A stretch of 64,000 nt of DNA from Longimonas halophila (GCF_002554705.1 NZ_PDEP01000001.1:124001-188000), one strand, 5' to 3'. Numbered from the stretch's first letter, positions 33,785-42,806 are shown. Translations and numbers: made by a program. Notes: generated by a model not told the origin, from the letters alone.

Positions 33785-34474
33785 ATGACAGCCTGGATGC
33801 GCCATATCGGGGATGGTCTTTTACGCGTGTTGTATCCGCCGTGCTGTATGGACTGTGGCGTACGCACGGCCTCGCCTGCGGTGCCGCTGTGCCCCGACTG
33901 CGTAGCCCGCATTGAGCGCGCCACGCCGAAGAGCGTAGCAGATCGGCTGTCGCGTCTTGCGGAGGCCGAGGCCCTGGCCGACGCCCGCAGTCTGTGGGTG
34001 TTTGATGCGCAGGGGGCGCTGCAGTCGGTGCAGCATGCGCTCAAGTACCAGAACCAGCCGCATATCGGTCATACGCTGGGCCGCTGGATGGCCGACGTTG
34101 TGCCAGAGGTCTGGCAGCCAGACGGGTTTGTGCCAGTGCCACTCCACCGCACGCGGTGGCTGGAGCGCGGCTATAACCAGAGCGAGGCGCTGACCACCGG
34201 GCTGGCAGAAGCCACCGGCATCCCCTCGCGAGCGGACGTGCTGGCTCGTGTGCGTCCCACCGCGTCGCAGACCGGATTGCCGCGCCGCGACCGATGGGCC
34301 AACGTGGCCCAGGCGTTTCAAGCCGCCGATCCGGAAGCCGTTGCCGACTGCACCTGGGTCGTGGTTGATGACGTGCTCACCACGGGCTCCACTGCTGCCG
34401 CTGCGGCGCACGCCCTTCTCGACGCAGGAGCCGAGCGCATTTACCTGTGCACGCTCGCTATGGCTCGGACGTAG
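33785..34474 (+). CDS. comF: ComF family phosphoribosyltransferase-like protein
   Basis: 229 residues. A C-x-x-C pair (CCMDCG) and a second (LCPDC) near the N-terminus form the expected zinc site. VPVPLHRTRWLERGYNQSEA is the ComF signature, and WVVVDDVLTTGSTAAAAAHA at about residues 195-214 is the PRPP-binding motif. ComF proteins are linked to DNA uptake or ssDNA handling (GntX in E. coli); whether this organism is competent is not known. It is divergent from the small unknown gene, with 162 bp between. Confidence 0.88.
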   Translation: MTAWMRHIGDGLLRVLYPPCCMDCGVRTASPAVPLCPDCVARIERATPKSVADRLSRLAEAEALADARSLWVFDAQGALQSVQHALKYQNQPHIGHTLGRWMADVVPEVWQPDGFVPVPLHRTRWLERGYNQSEALTTGLAEATGIPSRADVLARVRPTASQTGLPRRDRWANVAQAFQAADPEAVADCTWVVVDDVLTTGSTAAAAAHALLDAGAERIYLCTLAMART

Positions 34475-34864
34475 CGTACGCGTCGATTCCCAAAAGCAAA
34501 GCCCAGGACCCGGTAGCGGATAGCAGGTTAGTGATCGCTGAAGGCCTCATTCGCAGGTCATCCTGCCCCCAATCGCTGTCGAGGAAAGGATAGCAACGCC
34601 CCCTGTTTACGCTTGAAATCGCGCCCCGCACCGGAGCACCGCATCACGCGTCCCCGAAGCAGGGGCTCCGTCCGCCTGACCTGAGATGCTCCACTGCGCT
34701 CCCCATGACGATAGCGGCAGGTTCATCTATGGCACAACGCGGTTTGGGAGCATAAAAACCCAGGTCTCAATCCATGCAATTTGCGCATGTCCGCAGAAAC
34801 GACCGCCCGGCATAGTCGTGCATGTCATGACAATGACGTGCTCCCCCACGAGGCTTTCCCCGCC
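34475..34864. other. Intergenic region, no gene supported
   Basis: 390 bp. It contains CCCCGAAGCAGGGGCTCCG and GATGCTCCACTGCGCTCC (34685-34702), pieces resembling degenerate dispersed repeats. No ORF with coding character was found. The last part should hold the promoter of the copper module, but no clear box is visible. Confidence 0.4.
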
Positions 34865-35476
34865 ATGACCGCTCGCTTTTTTCCTTCGTTCTTGGCGATC
34901 CTACTTGCAGTCCCGCTTATGGGCCTGCTCGCCCTTACGGGCTGTACTGGCGACGAGGCTGACCGCATCGACGACCTCTCTGATGCCTCGTTCGAGCTGG
35001 TCAACCAGGACAGCACTACAGTCACCTTCCCCGACGACTTTGCCGGGCAGGCGATCGTTGTGGGCTACATCTACACGCAGTGCCCCGACATCTGCCCCAT
35101 GGTCACCGCCAACATGCGGCAGCTCCGCGACCGGGTAGATGCGCCTGATGACGTGGCGTTCGTCACCATCACGTTCGACCCGCGCCGCGATACGCCCGAC
35201 CGCCTGCGTGCCTACCGCGAGGCCTACGGCCTGGGCGATACCAATTGGCAGTTCCTCACAGGCGACCCCGACACCATTAGCCAACTCATGGAGCGCCTTG
35301 ACGTACGGGTAGAGCTCTCGCGTGGCTCGTACGAAGACGACGACTACCTCATTGACCACACCGACCAGATCTCGCTTATCGATCCGCAGCAACGCGTGCT
35401 CTTTCACTATGGCGGCAGCATGACCCCTGTTGACATCCTGGCCGAGGATCTGGCCACGATTCGCCCGGCCTCCTAA
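34865..35476 (+). CDS. SCO1/SenC family copper chaperone, lipoprotein
   Basis: 203 residues from the ATG at 34865; the earlier in-frame Met codons are not preceded by a signal peptide. MTARFFPSF...LLALTGC is a lipoprotein signal with Cys27 as the lipidated residue. GYIYTQCPDICPMVTANMRQ holds the C-x-x-x-C copper/thioredoxin motif near residue 73, and the third ligand His is in LIDHTDQISL near residue 163. SCO proteins deliver or reduce copper for the CuA site of cytochrome c oxidase. It leads a four-gene plus-strand run of copper-related genes. Confidence 0.92.
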   Translation: MTARFFPSFLAILLAVPLMGLLALTGCTGDEADRIDDLSDASFELVNQDSTTVTFPDDFAGQAIVVGYIYTQCPDICPMVTANMRQLRDRVDAPDDVAFVTITFDPRRDTPDRLRAYREAYGLGDTNWQFLTGDPDTISQLMERLDVRVELSRGSYEDDDYLIDHTDQISLIDPQQRVLFHYGGSMTPVDILAEDLATIRPAS

Positions 35477-35514
35477 CCACGCCGTTCTCTGTTCCTGATC
35501 TGCCCTCCCTCGTT

Positions 35515-36000
35515 ATGCGTGTATTCGCTTTTTCCGCTGTGCTTCTCTTTGGCATCGCTGCGCTGGGGGGATGCGAAAGCGAATCATCCACCAGCGATGA
35601 CGGTCGCAACGTCGAACGCGCTGCCCTCGACACGCTGCGCATCACCAATGCCTGGGTGCGCCCCGCTCCTGAAGGCGGGGTTACAGCGCTCTACCTGGAG
35701 CTGCACAACCGCCGCGCCACCGCCGACACCCTCATGCGTGTAGAAACCCCTGTATCCAGCCGAACAGAGCTTCATACCACTGTGCTGCATAGCGATGGCA
35801 CCACCGGTATGCGGCCTCTCAACAACGGTCTGGCCGTTCCTACCGACACTACAACCACGCTCCGTCCCGGCGGTCCACACGTCATGGTGTACGACGTGCA
35901 GCCCGCGCTCGTTATTGGCGATTCGGTGCGCGTTACGCTGCACTTTGGTGATCTCATGCACACTGTAACGGCCCATGTGCGCCCTACGCCTCCGCAATAG
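35515..36000 (+). CDS. PCu(A)C family copper chaperone, lipoprotein
   Basis: 161 residues. Signal peptide with lipobox LGGC, Cys20. The PCuAC domain follows from about residue 40: ITNAWVRPAPEGGVTALYLE, then TELHTTVLHSDGTTGMRPL and GGPHVMVYDVQ. The two His and two Met of H-x9-10-M...H-x-M are in place, the ligand set that holds Cu(I). The family works with SCO in loading the CuA or CuB centre. Starting 38 bp after the SCO stop, it is almost certainly in the same transcript. Confidence 0.9.
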   Translation: MRVFAFSAVLLFGIAALGGCESESSTSDDGRNVERAALDTLRITNAWVRPAPEGGVTALYLELHNRRATADTLMRVETPVSSRTELHTTVLHSDGTTGMRPLNNGLAVPTDTTTTLRPGGPHVMVYDVQPALVIGDSVRVTLHFGDLMHTVTAHVRPTPPQ

Positions 36001-36029
36001 CTTTCCCAGTAGTTAGCCGCCCTGGCCCC

Positions 36030-36761
36030 GTGCTCGAATGGATGCTCACCGGTCTTGTCTTTGGCGCCACGGGCAGCCTGCACTGCGTAGGTATGTGCGG
36101 ACCGCTCGTGCTGGCTGTGCCAGGTCCGAATGCTCCCTGGCGCTTTTGGGTGGGCCGCCTTATCTACCACACCGGACGCACCCTCGCGTACATGACGCTC
36201 GGCGGGCTTATCGGCTCGCTCGGATGGGCCGTGGCGCTGCAAGGCTATCAGGGCATGCTTTCGCTTATCCTGGGCCTTTTCATGCTCAGCGCGGTGCTCA
36301 TTCGTCCGGTGCGTCGGTGGGTAAAGCGATTCGAGGCGGCTCCTGCCCGCCTGCTCAGCACGCTACGCGGCCCCTTGCAGTCGCTCATGAAGCAGCCCGG
36401 CCCGGGCAATCAGTTTGCACTGGGCGTGCTCAACGGACTCTTGCCGTGCGGTTTTTCGTATGCGGCCATTGCTACTGCGCTGGCTGCCGGCTCGCTCATC
36501 AACAGCATGATGTTCATGGGCGCGTTCGGACTCGCTACCTTTCCCGCGCTCCTGGCCGTGCAGTGGATGGGCCGCCGCGCGCCCGCCTCCTGGCGCGCCC
36601 GCCTCTTGAAGTTGGCCCCATACGGCATTGCGCTGGTGGGCCTGCTGCTTATTCTGCGGGGCCTCTCGCTCGGTACCTTCCTGAGCCCCGAACTGCGCGA
36701 GGCCGTGTTCTCCCCCGAAATGTGCCGCTTTATTCCCCTCGTTGACCCACCTACGCCCTGA
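36030..36761 (+). CDS. Sulfite exporter TauE/SafE-like membrane protein with HCVGMCGP motif
   Basis: 243 residues from GTG at 36030, or 239 from the ATG at 36042. Six to seven spans. GATGSLHCVGMCGPLVLA in the first helix carries H-C-x-x-M-C-G-P, a known mark of the copper-linked TauE/SafE group found near ccoNOP/ccoS and SCO genes; the second hallmark is GLLPCGFSYAAIATALAAGS. The Met/Cys ligands suggest copper transport rather than sulfite export. It has 29 bp to the PCuAC gene and a 1-bp stop/start overlap (TGATG) with the next gene. Confidence 0.85.
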   Translation: MLEWMLTGLVFGATGSLHCVGMCGPLVLAVPGPNAPWRFWVGRLIYHTGRTLAYMTLGGLIGSLGWAVALQGYQGMLSLILGLFMLSAVLIRPVRRWVKRFEAAPARLLSTLRGPLQSLMKQPGPGNQFALGVLNGLLPCGFSYAAIATALAAGSLINSMMFMGAFGLATFPALLAVQWMGRRAPASWRARLLKLAPYGIALVGLLLILRGLSLGTFLSPELREAVFSPEMCRFIPLVDPPTP

Positions 36762-37180
36762 TGCCTGTATCCTCTTCCGCTTTTGCGCCTACGTATCAGC
36801 TCTGCATCCTGCTTTTTGTGGGATGCGTGGGATTTGCGCTGCATGGCTGCTCGTCCTCATCCTCCGAGGGCCCGCCCCCGCCCGACAATGCGACCGTCTA
36901 TGAAGAGGTGCGCGGAGCCTTTCAGTCGCCAGCCACCGGCGGGCGCGACATGATTGTGCATCACGAGCCCATTCCCGATGTGATGGATGCGATGCTCATG
37001 ACGGTGCCCGTAGACCGCCCTGGCTCGCTCGATACGCTCGATACCGGTACGCCCATCGCGTTTGATCTGCATGTGGCCGATGCAGCGATCCAGGCTCGCA
37101 ACATCCGCGTCTTGCCCGACACAACCACGCTCAACCTCCCACCCGACGCTCCCGCCGACACCTCCGCCCAGCAGCCATAG
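36761..37180 (+). CDS. CusF-like copper-binding lipoprotein
   Basis: 139 residues. The ATG shares a base with the TGA of the TauE/SafE-like gene. A signal peptide ends at lipobox ALHGC, Cys30. After a short Ser/Pro linker comes MIVHHEPIPDVMDAMLMTVP, which matches the H-x-P-I-P...M-x-x-M-x-M ligand cluster of CusF-type periplasmic copper proteins, and then LDTGTPIAFDLHV, the OB-strand. The last 20 residues are Pro-rich and disordered. This is a family inference from short motifs; the placement in the copper run supports it. Confidence 0.72.
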   Translation: MPVSSSAFAPTYQLCILLFVGCVGFALHGCSSSSSEGPPPPDNATVYEEVRGAFQSPATGGRDMIVHHEPIPDVMDAMLMTVPVDRPGSLDTLDTGTPIAFDLHVADAAIQARNIRVLPDTTTLNLPPDAPADTSAQQP

Positions 37181-37197
37181 CTGGCTCCCCACGTTCG

Positions 37198-37890
37198 CTA
37201 AATAGCCGGGCTGTAGAAGTACCAGCCCAGTCCCACCGTAAACGCGAGCATGCCCCACAGAACGTGCTCTACCACAACGGCCAGCGTCGACTCAGAGCGG
37301 GCGTAAGTGCGGGCAAACCAGAAGCCGATGAGCCCGGTGCAGAGGGGGGCGGCCCAGTTCGCAAAAATGATGTGGGCCATTCCAAAGGCTGTGCCGCTGG
37401 CCGCTATTTTCGCTCGTACGCCTCCAAAGAGGGGATCGTACCGGTGAAACAGAAATGCACGGAAGATCAGTTCTTGTGGATACACAGAGAGAAGCGGATA
37501 CGTAACCATAATCACGACCCACGTGCGGGTGTGCTCGCGCGGAAACGACCACAGCAGATCGGGATGGCGCCACGCAAAGATGCCAATCATGCCAACCACG
37601 CCGAGCCCAAATATCGCCAGCATGGGACGTAGCTGCGACGCTACAGAGTTGGCGTTCCACATGCGCTTCCGGTCGAACTTGGGGTCGAACCAGAGCACAG
37701 CCACGCATCCGATGGCTAAAAGAACCAGCAAGGGTACCACGCGTCCACCCAGCGCATCGCGTTGCGTGTACAGCAGGAGCGGAAGCCCCGCAAAGAGCAT
37801 CAGAAACTCAAATGCCAGGTACAGGCGGCGCCCTGCAGAGACTTGTGTAGCATCCGTGCGCTCTAAGGGGTTCGTATCGGGATGTGTCAT
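37198..37890 (-). CDS. CPBP-family intramembrane protease (CAAX-like), noncanonical QE motif
   Basis: 230 residues from the ATG at 37888-37890, chosen because it puts the first span after a short polar head. Seven or so spans. YPQELIFRAFLFHRY holds the first active-site motif: the usual E-E-x-x-x-R appears as Q-E-x-x-x-R. FGMAHIIFANW is the second motif (F-x-x-x-H), and FWFARTYARSESTLAVVVEH the third with its His near VEHVLW. So the catalytic core is kept apart from the first Glu, as in a branch with PQE. It may process membrane peptides; the substrate is unknown. It converges on the CusF-like gene. Confidence 0.82.
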   Translation of the reverse strand: MTHPDTNPLERTDATQVSAGRRLYLAFEFLMLFAGLPLLLYTQRDALGGRVVPLLVLLAIGCVAVLWFDPKFDRKRMWNANSVASQLRPMLAIFGLGVVGMIGIFAWRHPDLLWSFPREHTRTWVVIMVTYPLLSVYPQELIFRAFLFHRYDPLFGGVRAKIAASGTAFGMAHIIFANWAAPLCTGLIGFWFARTYARSESTLAVVVEHVLWGMLAFTVGLGWYFYSPAI

Positions 37891-38052
37891 GAGCAAGGGG
37901 CCAGGGTGCAAACAGCGTCGTGTGGGCCGCATCGGTCGCGCCGAGAAGGGCGCGCCGCCAATGCCGGGCCGTGGGAGTTGGTTTGTTGGACGCACATAGC
38001 CCCGTCGTCGTAACGCGGCAATCGTAACATCATCGTGCGCAGCGTGCTATAA

Positions 38053-38213
38053 GAACCTGTTTGGGTTTTGGTTTGCAGGCGAGAGCGAGCAGCAATGCGG
38101 CGAAAATTGGACCCCGATGGAGGTTCGTAGCCGGGGCTACGGGCCGAGATCGGGAGCAATTTGCAGCCCATTGAAGCCGCTCGCAGCCCAAAGTAAGAAA
38201 TCAAAACAGGTTC
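38053..38213. mobile_element. MITE-like element, copy 2 (161 bp)
   Basis: Same termini as at 12375: GAACCTGTTTGGGTTTTGG at the left and CAAAACAGGTTC at the right, flanked by TAA on both sides (38050-38052 and 38214-38216). It is nearly identical to copy 1 over the first ~130 bases and over the right end, but lacks 35 bases. It encodes no protein. The two copies are in the same relative orientation. Confidence 0.8.
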
Positions 38214-38395
38214 TAAGCAGCATACTTCCGCTTCCGTTACAGTGCATGTGCTACGGGGTACACAACCCCTGCGCTTTTCGACACAGAAGCCTATGAAGAA
38301 GTGGCGTGGCATGCCTCGTCGTTTGGCACAGACAATTGGCACAAGACAGGGGATGCACAGGAATCTTCGCTACGAGCAGTTCCTGTTGCATCCCC

Positions 38396-38436
38396 AAGAA
38401 AAAAGCCCGTCCCCGCTGCAGGCAGCCAGGACGGGC
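38396..38436 (-). terminator. Rho-independent terminator of ilvE
   Basis: GCCCGTCC at 38405-38412 pairs with GGACGGGC at 38429-38436, and on the minus strand the stem is followed by TTTTTTC. It lies 48 bp past the ilvE stop, in the right orientation. Confidence 0.85.
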
Positions 38437-38484
38437 GCAATATGTTGTGTGACACGTGTGCGGCTCAATGACGCATCACCTGCA

Positions 38485-39426
38485 CTACGCAGTGACTGCC
38501 TCTTCTTCAGATTCAGGCACATCGACAAACGTGAGCCAGTCGTGCGGGTCGTTGCCGCCTTCTACGATATCGAAGAACGCGTCTTGCAGCTCCTTCGTGA
38601 TGGGGCCGCGCGTTCCGCTGCCCACGGTATAGTGGTCTACGCTGCGGATAGGCGTGATTTCTGCTGCCGTGCCTGTAAAGAAGAGCTCATCGGCAACGTA
38701 GAGCGCTTCACGCGGGATGGTCTTCTCCTCAACCGAGTAGCCGCGCTCGCGCGCCAGCTGAATGATCGCGTCGCGCGTGATACCAGGCAGAATCGAGAGC
38801 CCTACCGGTGCGGTGTAGAGCTTGCCATCTTTTACGATGAAGAGGTTCTCGCCGCTTCCCTCAGCCAGGTAGCCATTTGTGCTGAGCATGATGCCTTCCG
38901 TCATGCCGTTCTTCACTGCATCCATCTTGACGAGCGAGGCGTTCAGGTAGTTACCTCCGGCTTTGGCCATCGCGGGGAGCGTGTTCGGCGCCATACGATT
39001 CCAACTGGCGACTTCCACATCCACGCCCTGCTCCAGCGCTTCGTCGCCCAGGTACTTGCCCCATTCCCACACGGCCACAACGGTGTCCACCTCGTTTTCG
39101 AGCGGGTTCACCCCCATCGGGCCCATGCCGCGAAACACGACCGGGCGGATGTAGCACTCTGGCAGCCCGCTGCGCTCAACCGTATCGATGACGGCTTCAT
39201 TCAGCGCATCCAGGTCGTACGGAATCTGCATACGGTGGATCTTAGCCGAGTTCTCCAGCCGCTCCATATGCTCAGGAAGGCGGAAGATGGCGGAGCCCTT
39301 CTCAGTTTCGTAGCAGCGGATGCCTTCAAACACCGAGGAGCCGTAGTGAACCACATGCGAGAGCACGTGGATTTGCGCATCCTCGTACGGGACGAATGAT
39401 CCGTTGAACCAGATGTCGTAATTCAT
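38485..39426 (-). CDS. ilvE: Branched-chain amino acid aminotransferase
   Basis: 313 residues from the ATG at 39424-39426 ([20 protein letters not shown]). [20 protein letters not shown] is the substrate-side loop, [17 protein letters not shown] carries the PLP-binding Lys, and [15 protein letters not shown] followed by LPGITRDAI the fold-type IV cofactor-phosphate sites. It makes or degrades Val, Leu and Ile using 2-oxoglutarate/glutamate. The acidic tail fits a halophile. It stands alone with its own terminator; a GT2 gene lies 62 bp upstream on the same strand. Confidence 0.93.
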   Translation of the reverse strand: MNYDIWFNGSFVPYEDAQIHVLSHVVHYGSSVFEGIRCYETEKGSAIFRLPEHMERLENSAKIHRMQIPYDLDALNEAVIDTVERSGLPECYIRPVVFRGMGPMGVNPLENEVDTVVAVWEWGKYLGDEALEQGVDVEVASWNRMAPNTLPAMAKAGGNYLNASLVKMDAVKNGMTEGIMLSTNGYLAEGSGENLFIVKDGKLYTAPVGLSILPGITRDAIIQLARERGYSVEEKTIPREALYVADELFFTGTAAEITPIRSVDHYTVGSGTRGPITKELQDAFFDIVEGGNDPHDWLTFVDVPESEEEAVTA

Positions 39427-39488
39427 GGAAGCAGGGGAATGTGAAGCAACAAAGACCACATGCAAAACGGAGAAACGCGCCCGAAAGT

Positions 39489-40229
39489 TCAGCCTGGTTC
39501 GGCGTATTCAGCTTGAATACTGGAAGCGCTTCTGCGCACGGGCGTCCCCAGCACAGCATAGCGGGCAATTGTCCCTAAGATTTTGGCGCTGGCCCGAACG
39601 GTGCCCGACACGGTGCCCGTAATCTTGGATACGCCTACGCGTTTGCGGTACGACACGGGTGCCTCTTGAATACGCAGCCCGGCCTCTATCGCCTTAATCT
39701 GCATCTCGATCGTCCAGCCAAACGTGCGGTCTTGCATATCGAGGCGCTGCAGTGCCTCGTACCGAATGGCGCGGAACGGCCCCAGGTCGGTGTACTCTGC
39801 GCCCCAGATCCACCGCATGAGCGTGCAGGCCAGCCGATTTCCGATGCGCGCCTGGGGGAGCAGCGCCCCCGGCTCGGCATCTCCTTGAATGCGAGACCCG
39901 ACCACGAAGTCGGCCTCACCACGGCGAATGGGATCGACCAGGCGGGGGAGTTCGTCGGGGTGGTCGCTGTAGTCGCCATCCAGAAAGACGATAATGTCGG
40001 GGGAGGCGGAGGCGGCATACGCCAGTCCGCGCAGGCACGCCGCCCCGTAGCCGGGCTCGGGCTCGCGCACCACGGTAGCACCAGCCGCGCGGGCGTTGCG
40101 CTCGGTTGCATCGGTCGAGGCATTGTTCACGACAACCACCTCGTCCACCCGATCAGAAGGCAAATCGCCCACAACCTGACCGATGGCTTCGGCCTCGTTA
40201 AATGCCGGAATGATGACGAGTGTCGTCAT
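39489..40229 (-). CDS. Glycosyltransferase family 2 (polyprenyl-phosphate type)
   Basis: 246 residues from the ATG at 40227-40229 ([20 protein letters not shown]). [13 protein letters not shown] and the segment [20 protein letters not shown] (DxD region D-G-D) are typical of dolichyl/undecaprenyl-phosphate hexosyltransferases, and the C-terminal [20 protein letters not shown] with [15 protein letters not shown] matches the DPM1-like subgroup. No transmembrane tail is seen, so it is a soluble type. It probably links glucose or mannose to a polyprenyl phosphate. It is 145 bp from the ATPase gene upstream. Confidence 0.85.
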   Translation of the reverse strand: MTTLVIIPAFNEAEAIGQVVGDLPSDRVDEVVVVNNASTDATERNARAAGATVVREPEPGYGAACLRGLAYAASASPDIIVFLDGDYSDHPDELPRLVDPIRRGEADFVVGSRIQGDAEPGALLPQARIGNRLACTLMRWIWGAEYTDLGPFRAIRYEALQRLDMQDRTFGWTIEMQIKAIEAGLRIQEAPVSYRKRVGVSKITGTVSGTVRASAKILGTIARYAVLGTPVRRSASSIQAEYAEPG

Positions 40230-40374
40230 AGAAGCGAACGGAATACATACACGAGCCATCGATCAACCGGGCCAACCGGCACGAGTTGGGTATCCACACC
40301 GACCGTGTCGTTACAGCGTGGCCCATCTGGCACTGTGCCGCCCGTGCGTTCTGATACTGCTGCCCAACAGGGGC

Positions 40375-41922
40375 CTACTGAAAGTCATCCATGTCAAAAT
40401 CATCGTCGTCGAAGTCGTCCTCGTCAAAGCCGTTGCCAAACGAGGAGAGCATCGATCCCATGATGTCGCTGTAGGACTGCCCATCGTCGCGCATTTCTTT
40501 GCCCAGGAGTGAGTTCTGGTGCAGGGCCTCCAGCACCATCTCCATCATTACAAAGCGCTGGGCGTCGGTGTCGGGGGTGGATTCGGAGATCACAAGTTCG
40601 GCCAGGCCCTCGACTTCGCTAAGGCGCGTGCGGTAGGTGTCGTCGGAGAGGTCCTGGTTCAGGTTCACGGTGTTGCCTTGTGTAAACCACGCCAGCACAT
40701 CGGCATAGGCTTCGCGGCCGCCGTCTTTCTTGCCAGGATCGGGAAAGTATTGCGTGAACACGGTGCGCAGCGCCCGCCCGATGAGCGTGTAGGCTACGTT
40801 CTCGGCGCCTTCTTGCTCGCCCTCGTAGACCAGCTCGACTTTGCCGGTAATGGCCGGTGCCAGATGCAGCAGGTCGCTCACGCGCACCACGGTTTCGTCT
40901 TCGCCATTGACGAGCGCGCGCCGTTCGGCTGCCGAAATCAGCAACTCCAGCGCTGCCCGTGTCACGCGCACCGATACGCCCGACTTCTGGTCGATGTACT
41001 CGCTATCGCGTGCCTCGAACGCCACCTGTTCGATGACCTCGCGGAAGATGTACGGAATCTGTACGTCAACGAGGGTCCCCTCGTCGTCGGCGCGGTCTTG
41101 CCAGGCTTCTTGCTCGGTGATCGCCATGCCCACTTCCGTTGTCTTCGGGTAGTGAGTGATGATCTGGCTGTCGATGCGGTCTTTTAGCGGTGTAATCAGG
41201 TTGCCCCGGCTGGTGTAGTCTTCGGGATTGGCCGAGAACACGAGCATCACATCGAGCGGAAAGCGCACGTTGAACCCGCGAATCTGAATGTCCTGCTCCT
41301 CCATAATGTTGAGCAGCCCCACCTGGATGCGCGGCTGCAAGTCGGGCAGCTCGTTGATTGCAAAGATGCCGCGGTTCGTGCGCGGAATGATGCCGAAGTG
41401 GATGATCTCTTCATCGGCATAGGTGAGGCGCAGGTTGGCTGCCTTAATTGGGTCGATGTCGCCAATCAGGTCGGCAATTGTTGTGTCGGGGGTAGCCAGC
41501 TTTTCGCCGTAGCGGGCGGAGCGAGGCAGCCACTCCACGGGCGCTTCGTCGCCGTACTCATCGACCAGTTCGCGCCCTTGCTTCGTGAGCGGGTTGTAGG
41601 GGTGCTCGTTGAGCGGTGTGTCTTTAAGGATCGGAATCCACTCGTTCAAGAAGCGTGGCAGCATCCGCACGATGCGGCTCTTCGCTTGCCCACGTAGCCC
41701 CAGCAGAATGATGTCGTGCTGGCTCAAAATCGCGTTCTCCAACTGTGGAAGTACGGTGCGGTCGTAGCCGAGCACACCGGGAAAGAGCGGGTCGCCGGTC
41801 TGGAGCTTCTTCATTAGGTTCGCCCGCATCTCTTCTTTCACGGTGCGGTGTACGTATCCAGACGCACGAAGCCCGCCGAGCGTACTGATGTCGGGAGACG
41901 AGGAGGTAGCAGCGATAGCCAT
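40375..41922 (-). CDS. ChlI/MoxR-type AAA+ ATPase (magnesium chelatase subunit I-like)
   Basis: 515 residues from the ATG at 41920-41922 (MAIAATSSSPDIS); a longer frame adds 16 hydrophobic residues. P-loop LLGLRGQAKSRIVRML differs from the consensus by Ala in place of the last Gly (G-x-x-G-x-A-K-S), as in a known branch of this family. Walker B region IFAINELPDLQ, the sensor segment LVFSANPEDYTSRGN and PLKDRIDSQIITHYP (Arg finger) are intact. The last ~40 residues are very acidic (DEDDFDDDD). Partners usually include a VWA protein; none is next to it. Divergent from the outer-membrane-protein gene. Confidence 0.87.
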   Translation of the reverse strand: MAIAATSSSPDISTLGGLRASGYVHRTVKEEMRANLMKKLQTGDPLFPGVLGYDRTVLPQLENAILSQHDIILLGLRGQAKSRIVRMLPRFLNEWIPILKDTPLNEHPYNPLTKQGRELVDEYGDEAPVEWLPRSARYGEKLATPDTTIADLIGDIDPIKAANLRLTYADEEIIHFGIIPRTNRGIFAINELPDLQPRIQVGLLNIMEEQDIQIRGFNVRFPLDVMLVFSANPEDYTSRGNLITPLKDRIDSQIITHYPKTTEVGMAITEQEAWQDRADDEGTLVDVQIPYIFREVIEQVAFEARDSEYIDQKSGVSVRVTRAALELLISAAERRALVNGEDETVVRVSDLLHLAPAITGKVELVYEGEQEGAENVAYTLIGRALRTVFTQYFPDPGKKDGGREAYADVLAWFTQGNTVNLNQDLSDDTYRTRLSEVEGLAELVISESTPDTDAQRFVMMEMVLEALHQNSLLGKEMRDDGQSYSDIMGSMLSSFGNGFDEDDFDDDDFDMDDFQ

Positions 41923-42168
41923 ATAGAGGACGAGAACGATGAGCGAGACGCGACAATCCGAGTTTGGCACGCCCGGTGTTTTGGGCGGTTCCTCTGCCGC
42001 TGCAGGAATGATGCGTTCCTTACAATCGGCCCCTTTTGCTGCACCAACACGCTACGAAAGCGCACCAAGCACACCCATTTCACGACCGCCGCGCGCAACG
42101 TCTGGCAGGACGATCTGTATGTAGAGGAGATCCAACGTCTGTATCGTTCCCCAATCAAACTCGTGCTT
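41923..42168. promoter_or_regulatory. Divergent promoter region between ATPase and outer-membrane-protein genes
   Basis: 246 bp between divergent starts must carry both promoters. No -35/-10 pair is convincing enough to place. No gene is visible in it. Confidence 0.35.
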
Positions 42169-42651
42169 ATGTATTCGACATGCTGCTCTCTACGTCGCCT
42201 CTTGTACACGCTGAGCGTTGCCCTTCTTCTCACCGTGAGCCTGTCTGCCGGTTCGGCTGATGCGCAGCGTGCCTCGGGCAATGTAGGACTGGGCGGACAG
42301 ATCGGCTCGCCCAGCGGCGTTACGCTGAAGTTCTACAATGCAGGGGGCCCCTCGTACGACTTTCTGGGCGCGTGGGACCTGAACGAGTTCTTTTTCTTGA
42401 ATGCTCATGCGCAGTTCAGCCAGCCGATCCGTGCTAACAATGTGTCGGGATTGGAGTGGTTTTTTGGTCCGGGAGCGTTCATTGGTGTGGAGGATGATGA
42501 GGCCGCGCTGGGCATTAGCGGACGCATCGGCATCAACTGGATGGCCAACGAGTACATTGAGTTCTTTGGCCAGCTAACGCCTCGCTTGAACCTGGCCCCT
42601 GATACGGACGGCGATTTTGGGGGCGGCCTCGGGCTCCGGTATTATTTTTAG
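42169..42651 (+). CDS. Small outer-membrane beta-barrel-like protein
   Basis: 160 residues from the ATG at 42169, which gives a good signal peptide ending at SADAQ. The mature part (~127 residues) reads as alternating strands: VGLGGQIGSPSGVTLKFYNA, YDFLGAWDLNEFFFL, NVSGLEWFFGPGAFIGVEDD, then LGLRYYF at the end with a terminal aromatic Phe, as in outer-membrane barrels. It resembles small porin-like proteins of Bacteroidota with no assigned function. The plus-strand terminator 42768-42806 follows. Confidence 0.7.
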   Translation: MYSTCCSLRRLLYTLSVALLLTVSLSAGSADAQRASGNVGLGGQIGSPSGVTLKFYNAGGPSYDFLGAWDLNEFFFLNAHAQFSQPIRANNVSGLEWFFGPGAFIGVEDDEAALGISGRIGINWMANEYIEFFGQLTPRLNLAPDTDGDFGGGLGLRYYF

Positions 42652-42767
42652 GTGGATGCATGAGCCTGTGCCTCCAGCAACACAGATAGCGCTGCAAGGA
42701 CGATCCTTGGAGGCCTGTGTAGGATGCGGGTGGAGACAGCCGGCCTGTGCTTTCCCCCAACACAAAA

Positions 42768-42806
42768 GCCTCCGACAGGCCATGATGGCGTGCCGGAGGC
42801 TTTTTT
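42768..42806. terminator. Bidirectional terminator between convergent genes
   Basis: GCCTCCG...CGGAGGC (42768-42774 and 42794-42800) with inner pairing GCC...GGC forms a strong stem; TTTTTT follows on the plus strand and, on the minus strand, the stem is followed by TTTTGTG. It lies between the outer-membrane-protein gene and the FAS1 lipoprotein gene, both of which end here. Confidence 0.85.

Larger units (their letters stand above)
37891..38484. other. Intergenic region with MITE-like element copy 2 and ilvE terminator
   Basis: 594 bp without a supported gene. It contains the second copy of the MITE-like element and the ilvE terminator, described separately. The rest (38217-38390) shows no ORF with coding character. 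Confidence 0.5.
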
